From Aquatica leii (taxonomy: Eukaryota > Arthropoda > Insecta > Coleoptera > Lampyridae), in assembly GCA_035610365.1 (NCBI GenBank), contig CM069432.1:169568035-169632034 (forward strand): a DNA stretch of 64,000 bases. Reading direction: 5' to 3'. Positions 24,050 to 35,356 of this stretch are shown in pieces. Position 1 is the first letter of the stretch, and every line of letters starts with the position of its first letter. The position numbers were made by a program, and so were the translations under genes. A model generated the notes under the pieces. It was given only the letters and a program-made list of their open reading frames with translations. It did no database searches and was not told the DNA's origin.

Positions 24050-25430
24050 CATCAATATTATTGATAAAAGATGATCTCCGTCAACTTTTACATTTAATCA
24101 AATGAATTTAATTGTAATTGCCACAGTTACTTTATTTTCTTGAAAACATAAATAAGTCATATTTAAACTGTATAATTTAAATAAATGAAATGTAAAATAG
24201 TGCTTTAAGGATATACCTTAACTACCTAAAAAACACATTAAGGTTATAATTTTAAGTAAAAGCATTCTCAGAATGCTTAGATGGTTATACACTACTTACA
24301 AACAAACTGTTATAGAACTCTGGAAGTTTTTTAAATTCCAAAATAATGCACAATTTAATGTAAACAAACACACAATGAGGTGTCGCCACTGTTATTATAG
24401 TCACTTTAAATAATATGTGTAAGAGGCGCAATCGCATAGTTTAATATTTTTCTACATATTTAGAAACATACAGTTAAATTCTTACATTTTATTCAATGTC
24501 GTATTTAAAGCTTGAACTCGAGTATTTTTTAATTGTCTAAAAGTTGTAATATTAATCACCTTTAATTAACTTTATTTTGTTGTAAAAAAAACTAGCAATT
24601 CATTTTATTTGCATTTTAAATATAGATACATTTATAAAACGTATAATTTGTAGTTTGTAGTTTTTTTTATTTTATGGGAAAATTTTTATATTGTACTAAT
24701 ATTTAATTTTAACTCTTCTCTTTCACGTTTTGATATGAGTTATGTGGGTTTTATTACCGTTGTGCAGAAATCAAATTAAAACAGTAGTTTAAAAACGGAA
24801 AGTTTTACAAATATTATGTAAACATCGTTAATACGTGATAAGCCGTAATGCTAAACTAACAATTTTCTTTCAATAAGTCTTACGAAACTTGAATTAAATC
24901 TGATTTTAATGTGTAGTAATTGTTACAATAAGTACACAATATTTTTCAAACCGTTAACAATTAGTATTTTTTTTCATTTAAAAAGTTTTTATTAAACCCA
25001 CGAAAGTTAATGTTCTTAAATCTACTATTTGTAGTTTATTTTATATTATTTTATAAAAACGGAAATAATTATAATAATCCTCCAAAAACTCTTGAATTAG
25101 TTAAAACTTTCTCTACTATTATTATTTAGGATAAACTAATCAATAATATTTTTTAAATAACAATAAATATGATTTTTTCACTCTGTAACTAAAAGATGCG
25201 ATTTCATTCGTATTTTTAAAGTTAAAAAGTCTCTTTTAAGGATTAATAGTTTTTTCATTGATGTCAAGAGATTTAATATATCTCCGCTTCAAACAACAAT
25301 TTTTTACTGTTAAAAATTATTTAATAATCAAACTCAACTTACTTACTAAACGATTTATTACGTTTTTACTTAGTAACCGTCTGCTTACTAACCGATTTCT
25401 ACTGTAATATAATTCAGACATAATATAATA
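24050..25430. other. AT-rich non-coding sequence
   Basis: No gene supported; no inverted repeat of note. Confidence 0.5.
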
Positions 25431-25436
25431 TTTTAG

Positions 25437-25623
25437 GCCCGGTTGCATAAAACATTGTTAACTTTGACGGTGTAGTTAACTACGTGGTCGTGTCGTTAAG
25501 CCCCGTCATTGATCCAGAAACTATTGTTTTACTGACAACATTCTCAAATCGATAGAGAGCTACGATTTAGTTAACAACGGTGTCAGCTAACGACGTAGTT
25601 AACTTTGTTTTATGCAACCGGGC
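25437..25623. mobile_element. 187-bp MITE with GCCCGGTTGCATAAAACA ends
   Basis: The terminal inverted repeats are GCCCGGTTGCATAAAACA and its near-perfect complement TGTTTTATGCAACCGGGC, followed by GTTAACT motifs repeated in both orientations (GTTAACTACGTGGTCG against AACGACGTAGTTAACT). The flanks both contain ATTTTA, a possible target duplication. No coding capacity. A non-autonomous DNA transposon. Confidence 0.85.
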
Positions 25624-25629
25624 ATTTTA

Positions 25630-28058
25630 TTGTTTTTATCTTTATTTTGCTTTCTACTTCTACAATAGTTGTCTCAAAGCCACAACTTTTTCTCTTATGT
25701 GGTTTTTTCAATTATGTATTTTCTAATTCAAAGAAGAAACTTGAATTAAATCATGTAACATACATTTTTATGTCTATACACGCTATGTAAAATGACACAA
25801 TGCTGAAACAAGTCTATTGATCTAGAAAGATCAACTATAAACTTTTTTTATCAACGTTATACTAACTTAAATTTGTCGTCAAAATGGTTAGTAATTAGAA
25901 GCTTACAATAACATAAGTTCCGTGAATTAAGTGTAAAGGAGCATAGGTGAGCTGTGTAAAACATATTTTTACTGGAAATTATTGATTTATACCGTCGTTT
26001 TTTACAACGCCATGCAAATTACTTTTACTACGTTAAATACAAACAATTACTAATGTAAATCACTTTCTTTACTTTTAGTTAACAACAGTAATTATTGCTT
26101 TATTTATACAATTTGATATTTAGTCATAACGAAATATGTTTCTGAAGTAATTTCAACAACAAATACTATCTGTAAAAGGTTGTTGTAGTATGTACCTACG
26201 TGTGTTTATAAAGCTTTGAAATATTTGAAAACATTAAACGATTTCATCATTTTATAGTTAGTACATAAAATTCAGATTTATGGTAATAAAAAGAGATCAG
26301 ATGATTAGCAAGTTATATAAATTTATCTTAATTGCGGCATCATGACAAGATTTTTTTATGTATATGCAAAAAATACATAAATAACCTTATAAAGAAAGTA
26401 TCGTCTTGTAATCTACTTTTGTAATTTTGTACTGCAAATATTTTTGGTATAACTTTATGTACATTTAGTTAAAAAATCCCATGCGTTTATGGTTGAAATC
26501 AATTTTTGGCAACACCATCTAAATTTTGTGACCTAAATACATTTATTAATAAGTATTTTAATGTGCGATTAGTAATTTTAAATTTGTTTCTGTCTAAAAT
26601 ATATTATATTACTAAATTTTACTGTTGAGAAAGCTTAATATAGGGTACAACTGACTTAAACAGAGATGTTACTTAAAATAACAAATCGAAAGTCATAACT
26701 TATAAATATAAAATCTTTCCATTATTAGATTTATTTTAGTTTTTAGTTTACAATATTAGTAAATCAGGAAGCACTTTAAAGATACTATTCATAATTAGTT
26801 AATACTAAAGCTGCAAAATTACCAACATTGACCGATTACCAAAAACGTACCAGCTTTATTTCTACGTATTTAAACCGTATTTTCATTTACTTAAGAAACC
26901 GATTGTTAACTGGTTTAAGATTGAGTAACAAACTTGAAATTACTAGTAAAGTATCGACTTCCTTCTAAATCACCATAACACTTTTTGTTAACTGTGTAAA
27001 AGTAAAAGTTTTATACCAGCAATTATTTCAAAACTATATGAATCGTAAACTACGAAAATTCCAAATTCAAAACAATCAAGAAGTTTTATAGTAAGAAACA
27101 ATTAACGGATATTTCTTAAGCATTACAAAGAACAAGCAGTTAAAATAACACCGAAAAAGATTTTTATACCTATTTCAACATTTTTAAACTAGAAACCGTG
27201 TGTATCGTTATAATAAATTTTTTGCGATTAATTTTAATGCTCGTTACAAATGTTGATAATTACAAAATTGCAAGAAATGTGTTGATAATTTCTTACATAC
27301 GATTCTTTAATTTTGAACATTTTATTTAATATTTACGTAACTTACTTTTTTAAGTGTCAGTTCAACCGAACATATAGTCATGATTAACTAATCTCTTTCC
27401 AGACGTGCAAACTTTCTTTTTGCGAATTTTAGTTTTTACTATTATAGTTATTCTCATTTGGCGTTTTCCTTTCTGTAATAATTCTATTTTGCGGTAATTG
27501 GTTTCGTTTATCAGTTCAAGTAGTTTTTGCAATTTTGTATAGTGTCATTTAGCATATCATATCTTCTATTTTCTATTTCTTTACCTTTACCGGTTTGTGT
27601 TTTTGTTTTTTGATACGAATATAAATGTTTGCTCTTATTGTAAAATGGTCAGATTCGTGTTTACTACTAGTAAACGTTGTTCATGTTTTAGTTAAATATT
27701 GTCTACACACTTAATCCTTAATAAACAATACAGTTTTTCTTAGAAAAAAATAATAGGCTCATATATTTTTAATAAATAAATATAACTAAATTTAATTTCT
27801 GATTAAAAGTAGTAAATTCATTAACAATTAAAATGCAATTCAACATTCCTGTGAATAAGCGTACTTTTCCTATATGTCAAATAATCTTGTTTTTTGGATT
27901 AATAGAATCAATTATGCATCTTGTATTAATTCCAGCAAGTTTCGGTAAACTGATTTTATCTTCAAAATTGTTAAGTAACTGTTTTGCTACTTTATAAAAA
28001 TATATTTTACATACATATTGTTGTTTCTGTATTAATGTTCTATGTAACTAAATGAAAT
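25630..28058. other. AT-rich non-coding sequence
   Basis: No gene supported. Base composition changes sharply near 28060, where GC content rises at the old Gypsy remnant. Confidence 0.5.
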
Positions 28059-28059
28059 G

Positions 28060-28734
28060 CAGTAAGGGCGGACTTGATGGAGCGTGGCGGGCGAACCAAT
28101 TCTTCTTAACCGGTGCGTAGGATGCTGTGGTTGTACAGGAACCACCGCATTCGGCTATAGCCAAGCAATTACGGGCTGTAGTCCTTTTCATTTTTGGCTT
28201 AAGGTCAATACTTTGGGATGTTTCTTTTCTTTCTTCTTTTGTCTACTTTCAAGATAGGGGAATTTCTTAGGTTTTGTTCCCTCTGGTCATAGATCAGATT
28301 CCTTCTTGGGTGGGAGATAGACTATTGTGGTCAAGCGAGTAGTAGTTGTGGTGACGTGCGCTTGTGTGAACAACGTTGGGGATGGGAAGAGGGCCCACGA
28401 CGCGTTTTTGCATCTTGTCGCAAAGACTTGAGATGTGTTTAAGACTTCAACGCCACACAATCGTCTGGCACTACAACGAGGAAACATTAAGCTATAAAAG
28501 GATTTCTCGGGTCATTTCCTAGTCTCGTGGTTTTGAGTATCGTTCCTTTTCAGTTTCCTCGTAGTACCTTTGTCCTTTCCTGATGGGTTTCCTAAGATTT
28601 ATATTCAGAGTGGGAAATGTATCTCTGAGCCGAAGTTTCATAGGATTTTAAAGCGTTGTCCTTGACCGTGGTCTAAACTTTTTTGTTTCCTATACTTTTT
28701 TATTGGTTTGCTTAGGATTGTCCGTCAGTGAGGT
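28060..28734 (+). mobile_element. older Gypsy copy, left piece (3' non-coding part)
   Basis: A GC-richer segment ends in TCAGTGAGGT directly at the young element. It joins across the insertion to AGGTATATGAGATTGCG at 35357. The young element's own 3' region has TCAGTAAGGTCTATGGGACT at 33801, so the two flanks are one interrupted copy of a related element. Only the end of this piece aligns clearly by eye. The left boundary near 28060 is set by a composition shift. The 66-codon minus frame at 28287-28487 is not recognisable. Confidence 0.6.
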
Positions 28735-29943
28735 TGTTACGGTAATTTTCATTACGTACGCCTTTGCTGTTACGGTTGAAATCGTCATTAGGTACGCCTA
28801 TGGGTTTTGACGAAAAATTAATTTACGTTTTGGACGCCCCCTAACGATCGTTTTCGCGGAACTGTCATTTCCGACGAGCTTTTAACTTGGAAACTACTTG
28901 AAATGGTCGGTGGATTGATAAGTAAACATTTTCTAAAATTATACACCATCATGGTGACCAATCCATAAGTGAAATACCATTAAAATTCGTTTGCGTCATC
29001 ACCGGCCATTCCGCCACGTGCGCATACTTAGTCCTAATTATTACTTATTAATGAGGAGTCCGTTTCGTATAACTATTTCTTCAAACAAATATTCGAAGGC
29101 CGTAAATTAACCTTGGTGACTATCACCTTATTCGGAAGATCCTAATTATTGGATTTGAGGGAATTCTATTCGGAGGAAATTGCTTAATACCATCATATTC
29201 GTAACCGTAATGTAACAGCATACGATAAGTGTCGGTTCGTTTACTGTCCTTTAAATGTGTCTTTATTTGTAGTTTGTGAGTCGCCAGGTAGACACGTCTA
29301 TATTTTTCAGGAAGTTTAATTGCAGGAGGCCGTAGGAAAAACGTTTTTCTGACAGCACTCTGGAACTTGGTAAGTCAATTTTTACTTATTTATACGTGAT
29401 CGCTACGGTGTAACTCACGACTTATTATATTTGCTAATTGTACGTGCTAATTGATTTGTTACTTGTGTTTGTTACTAAATTAATTTAGATAAATTACTTA
29501 TCGCTTGCTGCTTATATCCACAATTACTTATCTTTGTTAATGTTACTTACAAAAAAAAATTTTATACATGTTATATTACTTACACGCTTGTTTGACGTGT
29601 AGTGTAAGTTGCCGATCCTACTGTTATGCTCTTTTCTATATTCTATACAGTCCCGGCGTATATTTGATTATTTAAGTGTTAGTAGATTTAGCGTTATAGA
29701 GGAATTAAAGTACCATTGTTGTTAATGATCGAGTTTCTTTTCCATTTTAGTCGTTTCTTTCAGCAGTTACGAACTTACCACCTAGTTACAAGTTTCTTAC
29801 CATTTCTGTTGTGAGCAGGCAGAAAGGACTTTGGACAGGCTCTGGCGCCCTTAATTCTTTTCATTATTGTTTAGGAACCCTACCCTCTCTCCGAATATTG
29901 AGAGTTGGCCGTGCAGGTTCGTAACCAGCTAAAACTTGTAACA
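28735..29943 (+). repeat. 5' LTR of the young Gypsy element
   Basis: 1209 bp, TG...CA ends, near-identical to the copy at 34148-35356. A conserved tail near 29815-29940 (TCTGGCGCCC, CCGAATATTG, GAGAGTTGGCCGTGCAGG) is also found in the older diverged LTR at 36.9 kb, so it marks a constrained part, probably the R/U5 region. Confidence 0.93.
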
Positions 29944-29970
29944 AATTGGCGAGCCCAACTGTTTGGGGCC
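29944..29970 (+). promoter_or_regulatory. primer-binding-site region
   Basis: Just after the LTR the sequence reads AATTGGCGAGCCCAACTG, so a TGG complementary to a tRNA 3' CCA lies three bases inside. I could not assign the primer tRNA. Confidence 0.5.
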
Positions 29971-30620
29971 TCGATTATCTCATATCGAATTTCTCATTTC
30001 ACTACATTGCTTTTAGCTATTTTCTTTAATTGTGATTAGCGTAGGATTAACTTATACTGTTGAATTTTTCACAGACTTAGTGTGTAATAAATTGGCTACC
30101 CGACTTTTCGTTTCTTTTTATTGAATTTCTCATTCGGTATAATTCTTTCGGCTGTCTAGATTTTTTTCTTTAATTAGTGTAGGATTACTAGCAGGAATAG
30201 GTAGTTTATATTGTGGACTTGCTATCGATTTAGTGTGTGCGATCAGAAGTTCTTCTAGCTTTATTGATTTCTTTTATCTTTTCTGAGTCTTACGTGGGTT
30301 CGATTTTACTTTGCTTTCTTTACTTAGTTATTGCTACTAGACTGGACGTCTGAGTTACTTCATTAACTTTTGCTTTTATTTTTCTTTAGTGCTGCAGTTT
30401 GACTGTAGATTCGCACTTTACTTACGTTTCTTTTAATCGGACCTTCGTTTTGATTTTTGGATTGACTCGACTACGTCGATTAAGTTGTTTGTTTTCTTAT
30501 TGGATTACTTACTGGATAGTAATACGGCTTATACTTACTGTTATTTTGAATTTTTGTCAGACACGGGGTGGCACATCTTACATTTGGTTAGTTTATTGTT
30601 TACTTGTTATTGTTTTAGCT

Positions 30621-31829
30621 ATGTATTCTTCAGATGAAGAACCGCCATTTCTTACTTCTTCGGACTCTGATTCCGAAACGAATTTAGGTAATTGGAATGT
30701 TACTTTTTCGGGTGAAGATCCTTCTGTACTTATAGAATTTCTTATTCGTATCGACGAGTTGTGTTTGTCTCGTGGTGTTTCACAACATCAACTTTTTCTC
30801 TCCGCTTTTGAAGTTTTATCTGGCAAAGCCCTTCTTGTTTTTAGGACGAATCGAAGTTCGTTACGTTCGTGGGATGATGTTGCTGCTTTGTTGAAGTCTG
30901 AGTTTTTACCTTTAGATTATGATGAGCGCTTGATGGATACTATTCGCAGCCGTACGATGGGAGCTAACGAAACCATTGGTACTTACGTTACCTCAATGCG
31001 ATATCTCTTCCTTCAGCTAGCAGAACCAGTCTCAGAGCAAATGCAGCTCAAGGTTATTCGCCGAAATTTAACGCCGTTCTATCAACTTCCTTTAGCGTTG
31101 ATGGAAATCAAATCTATCGCTGAATTAATATCTTTAGGCAAGCGTTTGGAGTCGAACATCAATTCTCGCGATTCTTTCCACTTCTCGACAACAGAGGTTG
31201 GTGACAAAGTTCAAGAGCCATCTATAGTCTTTGCTGATAAGATTTCTACTTCCGTCTCTTCTGCTACTTGCTCTCTTACTACTTCTCCTCCCAAGACTTG
31301 TGTTCGTTGTCGTTCTCAAGGTGATAAGCCTTTACGTACTGTTCGTTCTCTTCTTTCTCTTCCTCCTAATTTCTTTTCAGTTTCTAGGATTATTAGGCCT
31401 ACTACTGATCCTTGGTATTTAGGTATGATATCTAAAGTTACTGCTTCTCCTCGTCGTTTCTCTCGTTGGTGTGTTGTGAAAAATCTTTTATGTAAACGTG
31501 TACGCATTTCCTCTTCTGATCCTTGCGTTTGGAAGTTAGTTGTACCTTCGGACCAGCGCAAGCAACTTATTCAAGATCACCACTTTACCTCTAATTGTGA
31601 TCACCTCAGTGTTAGGAGCACTTTGGAAGCTCTTCGATGTCATTTTTACTGGCCTCATATGAGACCTAAGGTTGCCGAGTTCATACGTCATTGTTCTTGT
31701 TCGAATTCGCGACGAAGCAAGCCTTTAGGTCACGCCACATTTTGCCAAGTAGAACGAAGCTTTCCAACACTGATGTCGCTACAAGGTCTACGCGTATACA
31801 TAAAGATCGTACTATTTCTCCGGATGTAA
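30621..31829 (+). CDS. Gag joined by deletion to the Pol integrase zinc-binding region
   Basis: The frame is open from 30399; ATG 30621 is chosen because the preceding 74 residues are hydrophobic leader-like readthrough, while MYSSDEEPPF starts an acidic N-terminus. The product is 402 residues. Residues about 25-190 are a Ty3/Gypsy Gag capsid-type domain (WNVTFSGEDPSVLIEFL, FLPLDYDERLMDTI, IGTYVTSMRYLF). A CVRCRSQG stretch is the start of a CCHC zinc knuckle. It then jumps to the Pol connection (DPWYLGMISKV...FSRW) and the integrase HHCC domain (HHFTSNCDHLSV...YWPHMRPKV, CSCSN). Protease, RT and RNase H are missing. The Gag part could still be functional. Confidence 0.85.
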   Translation: MYSSDEEPPFLTSSDSDSETNLGNWNVTFSGEDPSVLIEFLIRIDELCLSRGVSQHQLFLSAFEVLSGKALLVFRTNRSSLRSWDDVAALLKSEFLPLDYDERLMDTIRSRTMGANETIGTYVTSMRYLFLQLAEPVSEQMQLKVIRRNLTPFYQLPLALMEIKSIAELISLGKRLESNINSRDSFHFSTTEVGDKVQEPSIVFADKISTSVSSATCSLTTSPPKTCVRCRSQGDKPLRTVRSLLSLPPNFFSVSRIIRPTTDPWYLGMISKVTASPRRFSRWCVVKNLLCKRVRISSSDPCVWKLVVPSDQRKQLIQDHHFTSNCDHLSVRSTLEALRCHFYWPHMRPKVAEFIRHCSCSNSRRSKPLGHATFCQVERSFPTLMSLQGLRVYIKIVLFLRM

Positions 31830-31948
31830 AGGCCGCTTCTATTGCTTTTGCATCTCCTTCTTCAGTAGCTTCTAATTATTCTTTGTTGTCTCCTTCTTCT
31901 AATCGTTCTCTTCGCTTTCATCGGCGCCGCAAGCGTCGTAAGTGCTAG
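31745..31948 (+). pseudogene. probable C-terminal tail of Pol, shifted frame
   Basis: This frame continues after the integrase HHCC fragment with STRIHKDRTISPDVKAAS and ends in RRRKRRKC, a basic tail like those after Gypsy integrases. The integrase catalytic core (DDE) is absent between the two pieces, so a second deletion is inferred at about 31735-31750. Confidence 0.4.
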
Positions 31949-31949
31949 T

Positions 31950-34133
31950 TCGCTTTTTGGATTTTTGACTTTCGACCTTTGCTATCCTTTTGGTTCTTTT
32001 CTTTTGGTTTTGGTGGTTCGAGTCTTTGGATACGTCGTCGGTATCTTGTTGGTTGTAGCTTGGTGCTACCCAATTGTTCTTCTCATATTGCTGTCACCGA
32101 TTTTCTTTTCTTTGCTTAAGTTTCTAGTACTTTAGTTTTAGTTTTTTTCTTCTCCATCTTACTTCAGGACAGACTACCTTTCCGTCTGTATATATTTATA
32201 TCCGCTTAGTCGGCCTTTTTGGATTGGTACGTCATATATAGAAATCTCGCTTTTGCTTTTGGATTTGGTTTTTTTCTTTTCTTGAGTTTTCTATTCCGCT
32301 CGTCGGCATTAAAGTCTTGGAGTATACTTTCCAATTTGGGACGGCAATTGGTACGCTCTTGGTCTATGACTAACTGTGATATCTTCTCTCTTCTCTTTCT
32401 TTTTTTTTTTTTCTCTTTTTTATTAGGCGGTTGGTTGGGCATTGAAGGGTTGGTCACTCCCTTTCGTTTCTTCTACGGAGAGAAGAACGAATCAGACTCT
32501 TACATCTTGTCTTAGCTTTCTCCGTCTGTTTCTTTTCTTCCTTTCTTGTTTTTCTTACTTCTTATTTTTTTTCCTTCTTCCTGATTAGTCGATCACCTAC
32601 ATGCCACATCTCTTTCTTTTTTCTTCCTCCTCCTAAAGGTTTACCCTGTAGGGCGGTTGGTTGGGCACCGTAGGGTGGTCTCTCTTTTCATTCTTCTACG
32701 GGGTGAAGAATGAATCAGGCATTAACATCAAGCCTTATCTATCTCCGTCTTTCTCTATCTCTTATCTTTCCTATTTCTCATTTTTTTTCTTTCTCTTCTT
32801 AGGCTTAGGGATTTTCTATGTGACATCAATTCTTTTTTTCTTTTTGATCTTCTTATGGTTCACCTCTTGGGTGGTTATTTGGACATAGAAATACCTAGTC
32901 TTATCTTTCTTGTCTCTTTTGTTTTTTTCTTTTATCTTAGTTTGTTGGTTGAACACTTTCTTTCTTTTTCTTTTAGTAACTTTCTTCTTTAGTGTTCACT
33001 ACAGCTGTGTTTCTTTTTTCTTTTCTTTCTCAGTTACTTTTCTTGCTGTATTGGATTTAGTGGGTTTTTGTTTCGTTGTTTTTGGATTGAAGCTTGGGAT
33101 AGACTGCAACGTCGCTTCTGGTACTCTGTACTTCCGCTTAGTCGGCATTTTTGATGTTGTTAGTCGCCGTTAGGATATTTCTCTTCTTTGGGTTTCTTTT
33201 GCTCTCGGGATATTCTAATCCGTTCTTTGGCATTTGAGTCCCAATGTGAGATCCCAACACAACGAGCACTGGCTCACGACTTTCAATTAGCAAGTGAAGC
33301 TTTCTCTTCTTTATTGGTTCTTACTTCTTTTTCTTTCTTTCTTTTGGTTTTGTTTTGGGTTTCGCGGTTTGGATTGCTTTTGGATTGGCACTCATTTAGT
33401 GTTTAGCTTTTTGGTAACTTTGTTGGTGTGACTCTTGGATTACTGATTCTTTTTCTCTGCCTCTTTGGTAGTACGACTTAGGTCGACTTTTAATCAGAAT
33501 CTTTTCTTTTGCTTGAGATTTCTTCATTGGTTTTCTTTGCTTAGATCTTTAGGATCTGTTGGGTTTTTTTGGTGGAAGAATCTCCTATCGTCTGTTGACG
33601 ACTTGTTGAGCACAACTGCATTAGTTTTTCTTTTTGGACTTTCTTCTAAATCGCGTATCACCATGCAACAACTAGATACTTTTTTTCTTTTTACTTCGTT
33701 AGCTTAGTTAGCTTTGGGGACTTATATTTGGGGTTAGATTCGTATTCTTTCTTTCCTATCATTCTTCTTTTTCTCTGGGGTTACTTTAGTGTTGTTGATC
33801 AGTAAGGTCTATGGGACTGCGTTGCTTTCTGGCTTTTTAGCGTAACGACTGTTGTCGACTTCCAACGAGTACCTGTGCTGATACTTCTATTCTGTTAGTT
33901 GAGTTTCTGGTTCTTTGAAGTATCATTCCCCTTCATGCGACTTTTGGACCCATCTGATTAGTGATGCTTAGTAAACCGAGAAAACCTCTTTCATCTACGT
34001 TTCTTCTGGGGTTGGGCGTTATTGTGTTTTGGGGTTGGTTTTGGATTTTAGGGTTCTATCCTTGGCGTATGCCTAAATTTCTGTCTTCATTTTAGCTTTT
34101 GTTCTCGTTATTCTCGCTCCACGCTTTTATCTT
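31950..34133 (+). repeat. 2.2-kb pyrimidine-rich 3' non-coding region of the Gypsy element
   Basis: The plus strand is dominated by T and C (long TTTCTTTT tracts). The open frames here are Phe/Leu/Ser-rich readings of that bias, not genes. Diverged internal repeats occur: CGGTTGGTTGGGCA...TTCTTCTACGG...GAAGAA.GAATCAG at 32425-32490 and again at 32653-32720 (about 227 bp apart), and CCGCTTAGTCGGC at 32203 and 33133. The last 340 bp have a diverged counterpart at 35357-35610. Confidence 0.7.
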
Positions 34134-34136
34134 GCT

Positions 34137-34147
34137 GGGGGGGAATC
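34137..34147 (+). promoter_or_regulatory. polypurine tract
   Basis: GGGGGGGAATC immediately precedes the 3' LTR, the position of the plus-strand primer of an LTR retrotransposon. The purine run is short. Confidence 0.65.
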
Positions 34148-35356
34148 TGTTACGGTAATTTTCATTACGTACGCCTTTGCTGTTACGGTTGAAATCGTCA
34201 TTAGGTACGCCTATGGGTTTCGACGAAAAATTAATTTACGTTTTGGACGCCCCCTAACGATCGTTTTCGCGGAATTGTCATTTCCGACGAGCTTTTAACT
34301 TGGAAACTACTTGAAATGGTCGGTGGATTGATAAGTAAACATTTTCTAAAATTATACACCATCATGGTGACCAATCCATAAGTGAAATACCATTAAAATT
34401 CGTTTGCGTCATCACCGGCCATTCCGCCACGTGCGCATACTTAGTCCTAATTATTACTTATTAATGAGGAGTCCGTTTCGTATAACTATTTCTTCAAACA
34501 AATATTCGAAGGCCGTAAATTAACCTTGGTGACTATCACCTTATTCGGAAGATCCTAATTATTGGATTTGAGGGAATTCTATTCGGAGGAAATTGCTTGA
34601 TACCATCATATTCGTAACCGTAATGTAACAGCATACGATAAGTGTCGGTTCGTTTACTGTCCTTTAAATGTGTCTTTATTTGTAGTTTGTGAGTCGCCAG
34701 GTAGACACGTCTATATTTTTCAGGAAGTTTAATTGCAGGAGGCCGTAGGAAAAACGTTTTTCTGACAGCACTCTGGAACTTGGTAAGTCAATTTTTACTT
34801 ATTTATACGTGATCGCTACGGTGTAACTCACGACTTATTATATTTGCTAATTGTACGTGCTAATTGATTTGTTACTTGTGTTTGTTACTAAATTAATTTA
34901 GATAAATTACTTATCGCTTGCTGCTTATATCCACAATTACTTATCTTTGTTAATGTTACTTACAAAAAAAAATTTTATACATGTTATATTACTTACACGC
35001 TTGTTTGACGTGTAGTGTAAGTTGCCGATCCTACTGTTATGCTCTTTTCTATATTCTATACAGTCCCGGCGTATATTTGATTATTTAAGTGTTAGTAGAT
35101 TTAGCGTTATAGAGGAATTAAAGTACCATTGTTGTTAATGATCGAGTTTCTTTTCCATTTTAGTCGTTTCTTTCAGCAGTTACGAACTTACCACCTAGTT
35201 ACAAGTTTCTTACCATTTCTGTTGTGAGCAGGCAGAAAGGACTTTGGACAGGCTCTGGCGCCCTTAATTCTTTTCATTATTGTTTAGGAACCCTACCCTC
35301 TCTCCGAATATTGAGAGTTGGCCGTGCAGGTTCGTAACCAGCTAAAACTTGTAACA
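34148..35356 (+). repeat. 3' LTR of the young Gypsy element
   Basis: 1209 bp, same length as the 5' LTR with three substitutions seen by eye. Followed by the AGGT target duplication. Confidence 0.93.

Larger units (their letters stand above)
28735..35356 (+). mobile_element. young Gypsy-type LTR retrotransposon, internally deleted
   Basis: The 6622-bp element has two 1209-bp LTRs beginning TGTTACGG and ending TTGTAACA, and a 4-bp target duplication AGGT (28731-28734 and 35357-35360). I see only three differences between the LTRs (for example GTTTTGACG/GTTTCGACG, GGAACTG/GGAATTG, GCTTAATACC/GCTTGATACC), so the insertion is recent. The 4.2-kb interior keeps Gag and a fragment of Pol but lacks protease, RT, RNase H and the integrase catalytic core. 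It therefore must have been mobilised by enzymes supplied in trans. It sits inside an older relative of the same family. Confidence 0.93.

Noticed and set aside
28060-28300. Possible rRNA fragment because of high GC and stems
   Set aside because: No recognisable conserved rRNA block; it joins in sequence to the old Gypsy copy across the insertion.
31231-31561. Frames on both strands overlapping the Gag/Pol frame
   Set aside because: Shadows of the Gag-HHCC frame; compositions reflect T/C bias.
32206-33707. Series of Phe/Leu/Ser-rich plus-strand frames resembling membrane proteins
   Set aside because: They follow the pyrimidine bias of the Gypsy 3' region; frames change every 200 bp and show no family motif.
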